Positions 60,522 to 64,000 of a DNA stretch of 64,000 bases are shown here, one piece after another; position 1 is the first letter of the stretch; every line of letters begins with the position of its first letter. Source of the DNA: Ramazzottius varieornatus. Taxonomy: Eukaryota > Tardigrada > Eutardigrada > Parachela > Ramazzottiidae. Below the pieces are notes generated by a model. It did no database searches. It had not been told where the DNA came from and saw nothing but the letters and a program-made list of their open reading frames with translations. Both the position numbers and the translations under genes were made by a program. The stretch spans positions 617,648 to 681,647 of the forward strand of contig BDGG01000008.1 of the NCBI GenBank assembly GCA_001949185.1, given 5' to 3'.

Positions 60522-62902
60522 TTGCGCAGAGGGAAGGGAAAAACAAGAATCAAAAATTATTTGATTAGTTTGGATAGCAGAGAGCAACTGGTATATTTGA
60601 GCCGTGTTATGTTACAAAAAATGGAGTATCGTATGATAGTCCTTGTCAAGATTGATGTGAACGGGAACCACGTTATCCAGTGCTCGCAGTGTGGTCAGAA
60701 CATACACCATCGATGCCAAGAACCTGTAAGCGGTTAACGTTTTTACGGTTTGTGGTAGAGGAGACGAGTCACTAGTATAATTATGTGACATGGTTGCAGA
60801 TAGAACTCCCCGCAAATTTGAAGACTAATTGCCCGGAGACAGTTCCGCCGGTGCAAGATCAGGTGTGAAATTCTTACTCGGACTGATGAGCAAAATTAAA
60901 GCTGATTTCAAGTTTAGCGCTTCGTAGACCCAGAAGTCCACCAAGCGGACCAGAAAGCGGTCATCCTTGTCCCCCGAACGACTGCTGCAGCAGCCCGAGT
61001 TTCGCCACTTCGACTTCTCGCCGAAAAAACAGCACGTTGTATGTCATCCATGCAACAAGAACGTGATTACCCTCGGGACGAAGCAGACCGTATTCGAGTC
61101 GGATCTTGAGCGTCACCAAAGGACCAAGAAACACGGAAAACGAACTTCCCAGCACACCCTCCTCAAGCCACACTATCATGCTTCATCGTCTGGCATTACC
61201 AAGCAGAAGGACTGGAACATAAAGTCGGTCATCTGTCCAGCCTGCAACAAGCCCGTAACCGCTTCTACCAGCAGCATGAGGATGCATGTGAAGACAACCT
61301 TCCACAAGATCAGCGTCCAGAAACGAGCCATGGTTTTGCACGAAAGACCCGAAAACATGCCAGTCAAGACCCGTATCAACAAGCTTCGTCGTCTCTGGTT
61401 CAGGAGTCTTACTGCCGCCGGTGTACCCATCCTTGCTAGCGATAAATTCGGACATTTCCTGAGGACATGCGTAGAGGGTGGCGCTGCGATACCTCAAAGG
61501 CAGCAGCTAATGACAGTCGGTATTCCTGAAATACAAGTGGCTGAAAAGAAACGCATCATGGAAAAGTTTCGCGGTAAGCATCGCATATCACGATCACAGT
61601 AGCCGAAACTGAACTGAGTTGTTCTTACAGGCAAGAAGTATTCCATCGAAGTGGACTCCAGTCCGATTGCCAAAAAACATTTCTTTGCTGTGTTACTCAT
61701 ACCGGAGAACTCGGGCAAAGGCGAACTCGTCAGACTGGAATTTCCTAAGAGTGTGACTGGACAAACGACGGGTGATACTGTGAAGAGCGCGATGCTGGAA
61801 TACGGTCTGGATGCAGTGAACTGTCTGGCCTTCATAAAGAACATCTCGAGAAACAGATTCCAAATGCTAAGTTCGTCGTCTGTATGGCCCACTCTTGGAA
61901 CAACGTCCATGGCGAGCTGATCAAGAACCTTCCGTTGCTGGTCAAGTTTCTGGCTCGGGTTCAGAAACTCTTCTGTCATTCTGGTGCAAGGAAGCAGCAG
62001 TTCAAAGATTTCGTCATGGCTCGAGGTTTGCACTTTACATCCCCGGTGTTCTACTGCAAAACGCGCTGGTCAACCTACTTAAGGAGCATACGATACTGGG
62101 TCAAGTACATCGACGAAATCGAGGCATTTGTCGAACAGTTGAAAGTGTCGGGTAAAGTCGCCAAGTGCCTGCAGTACCTGCGGGAGATATTCAGTAACAT
62201 GGACGAAAAGTACAAGCTTCTGTTTCAGCTGCGCGCTATTGATCACATCGGTGACAGACTCGAGGCTGAGCTGACAAAATGTGAAAACAACAGCCTACCG
62301 TTCGCCCCTTATGTGCTGGAAGCGACAGCAAGAATCTCCAGTACTTTCGAGGGTCTTCTGTTGGACAACGAACTGGATTCTCAGGCACCAGCAGAAGGAA
62401 GAACAAACGGATGGATAAGGAAACTTTGGTACACCGAAAGCAAGACCCAGCTTGTTGCTACGCTCCCTGCAGCGAAAGCCAAAGTGGATCAAGTCTCCAA
62501 GGAACATCCTGAGTCTAAGTTCCTGATGGGGGTAAGAATTTTTGAGCCCAGCCAGGCTGTGAGAATGATGGGAGGCCGAGAATGGACCAGCATGCGAGAT
62601 ACCATCCTTCCAAAGCAGGGCGTTACAGGGATGAGTCAAATCCCGATGGATGAGTGGAGGGTCTACCAGAAGATTGTGAAGAAGTCATGTTCATCAACGC
62701 GGAGAACCTGGATTCGTTCTGGAGAAGCCACTCGAAGGAACTACCAGTCTTGCATGCTATTGCTCTCCAGAATATATGGACACCAGTTAATTCGGTGGAG
62801 GTTGAGAGATGTTTTAGTGTTATCAACTCGTTCTTTGGAAAAACGCGATATCAGATGAAGAAAAATAATATAGCAGTTCTGATGAGTTTGCTTTCAATAT
62901 GA
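60522..62902 (+). pseudogene. hAT-family transposase gene, decayed
   Basis: Exons 60522-60725, 60800-60862, 60928-61573 and from 61631 on are linked by good splice sites in phase. The N-terminal part has zinc-finger-like pairs (CSQCGQNIHHRC; CHPCNKNVI...DLERHQRTKKH, like CGGBP1; VICPACNKPV...MRMHVKTTFH). The hAT core appears as NAKFVVCMAHSWNNVHGEL and YCKTRWSTYLRSIRYW. The dimerisation region is IWTPVNSVEVERCFSVINSF. The frame breaks at about 61860, where the usual catalytic-Asp region is missing, and again at about 62660-62690. I found no terminal repeats. Start at 60522 is only the first in-frame Met. It is a remnant of a host-invaded hAT element rather than an active gene. Confidence 0.8.
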
Positions 62903-63813
62903 GACGCTTGAAAGACTTTGACACGTTTGATAATAGTCTTCAACATATGGAATTGTACAATGCTGCCTAGTTATACAAAAAATTTGATCATGCTCAGTAA
63001 ATAAGAAATTGCCATCAAGTTGTCTTTCGATTATCAGACTTCAGTTCCACACGGTTACTTGTGTAAAACTATAATAATTATATATTTCGTGATTTTCTGA
63101 CGGCGCAAGTAACAATGCGGAACTGCAGTCAGCTAGTTCGTGAAGTTATGTTAATGTGTATCGTTCTGTTTTGTCACGATTGTTTCTTGTCAGCGTAGAA
63201 AAGAGGGTTGCAGTTTCTTCCTCCGCATAACGTAATTTATGTGTGCTGGTGCGCGTCGGGCTGCAGTAGGTAGGTGCATGTCGTAGTTTAGTACCGCGCT
63301 CGGCATGCGCTCCTTCATTCGCTAAATTCGCCAAAATCTGACTATTTCCAGCAACTGTATTCCTTCAATTCCAAGATGACAGACGTCCTGTCCGCTCGGA
63401 CGACAAAGTTTGACAATGGAGCTCCTCCCCTCTCAGACTGCCGGAGATCAGAACGTGTTGTGGTTTTACCTTGAGTCTTAACAGTCACTAGTCCTGAAAC
63501 ACGGTCCCGATTCACAATGAAAGAGATTAAAGCAATGGACTACACGTTGTCCGACTTCTCGACAACTCATAAAATGATCGTTTTACTTTGCAGAAAGTAA
63601 GAGGCTATGAGCAACAAGGCAATAAGAAGAAATATTTATTTTGTCCTGATAACTAACATCTAAAGATTACATTGCAAGATGGTCAAATCCGCAATAGAAG
63701 GTTGAACCAGAGCCCTCTGGAATTCTCACAGATGGCATCCAATCTAATAAAAAACATTGATGAAGAAAACAGCGTTGATAGCCTGAACGGAACAGTCTTC
63801 GGACAGTAGAAGC
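62903..63813. other. Spacer, no gene recognised
   Basis: AT-richer DNA after the hAT remnant, including runs such as ataattatatatttc near 63070. The 3'UTR of the minus-strand gene at the right edge probably starts here. No transposon terminus could be placed. Confidence 0.4.
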
Positions 63814-63986
63814 TTATTTGTCCGCAGCGGTATTGGGCTTCCAGGCGATAACGCACTCCTCTCCAACAGCTTTCAACACCGTACACTGCGAACAAGCAAA
63901 GAGAATGGTAAATGCAACACAAACACGGTGTGAAGTAATTCCGAGGGAAAAGTTTTGTTCCAACCTTTCCAAGGACACTTATGAAC
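63814..63986 (-). CDS. Last exons of an unidentified gene, cut by the window edge
   Basis: On the minus strand a 22-bp exon (63965-63986) and a terminal exon (63814-63885) join in phase; the peptide is FISVLGK followed by CTVLKAVGEECVIAWKPN and a short tail ending in a Lys before TAA. Splice signals ttcgcag and gttgga are acceptable. I do not recognise the family from so little sequence. Confidence 0.4.
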
Positions 63987-64000
63987 CTGGGATAAGAGCT

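Overview
The window is nuclear DNA from a small-genome animal. It carries intron-rich genes with short GT-AG introns (mostly about 50-250 bp), a POU6-class homeobox gene, a synaptonemal-complex-like gene, a eukaryotic elongator tRNA-Met, proteasome, COP9 signalosome and spliceosome subunits, and many class II transposon remnants. Genes are about 3-4 kb apart and face both ways. The compactness suggests an invertebrate with a small genome. I cannot fix the phylum from the sequence, and two lineage-specific families here match nothing I know. A run of 50 Ns (14076-14125) is a scaffold gap.

Layout. 1-4.2 kb is repeat-rich: copy A of a 1.6-kb dispersed repeat and a 743-bp hAT-type MITE. 4.5-11.3 kb (+) holds an EB1 microtubule plus-end protein, an unrecognised coiled-coil-like protein and a large multi-C2-domain protein. 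11.2-17.7 kb (-) holds two tandem SLC22-type organic ion transporters; the upstream one has a one-base frameshift. 18.6-21.0 kb (-) is a ten-exon POU6-class gene. 21-24.5 kb has no recognisable gene. 24.5-33.5 kb (+) holds mitochondrial TrpRS, NCBP3 and an ENPP ectophosphodiesterase. 33.5-35.7 kb (-) is a tandem pair of an orphan family, one intact and one dead, with a pair of inverted exon copies between them. 36.6-39.3 kb (+) is an ACSF2-like acyl-CoA ligase. 39.4-41.2 kb (-) is a secreted Pro/Met-rich, Cys-rich protein and the tRNA. 43.7-46.1 kb (-) is an SYCP2-like gene, divergent from CDC5L (46.9-50.2 kb, +). 50.5-54.5 kb (-) holds PSMB2, with an IQ-motif gene nested on the opposite strand in its first intron, then COPS6. 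From 55 kb to the end the DNA is transposon-rich: a hAT MITE with a perfect 8-bp target duplication, copy B of the 1.6-kb repeat in inverted orientation, a near-complete Tc5/pogo-like element with about 105-bp inverted repeats, a decayed hAT transposase gene, and the last exons of an unidentified minus-strand gene.

Most genes are unrelated housekeeping or developmental genes rather than a pathway. The main non-routine signals are: the orphan tandem family; the inverted paralogous exons at 34.4-34.9 kb; the 54-kb-spaced inverted repeat; a family of about 55-bp hairpins scattered in introns and spacers; a MITE whose terminus supplies a 5' splice site; and the nested and tightly convergent gene arrangements. 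Exon borders were placed by hand from splice signals and reading phase and may be off by a base or two.
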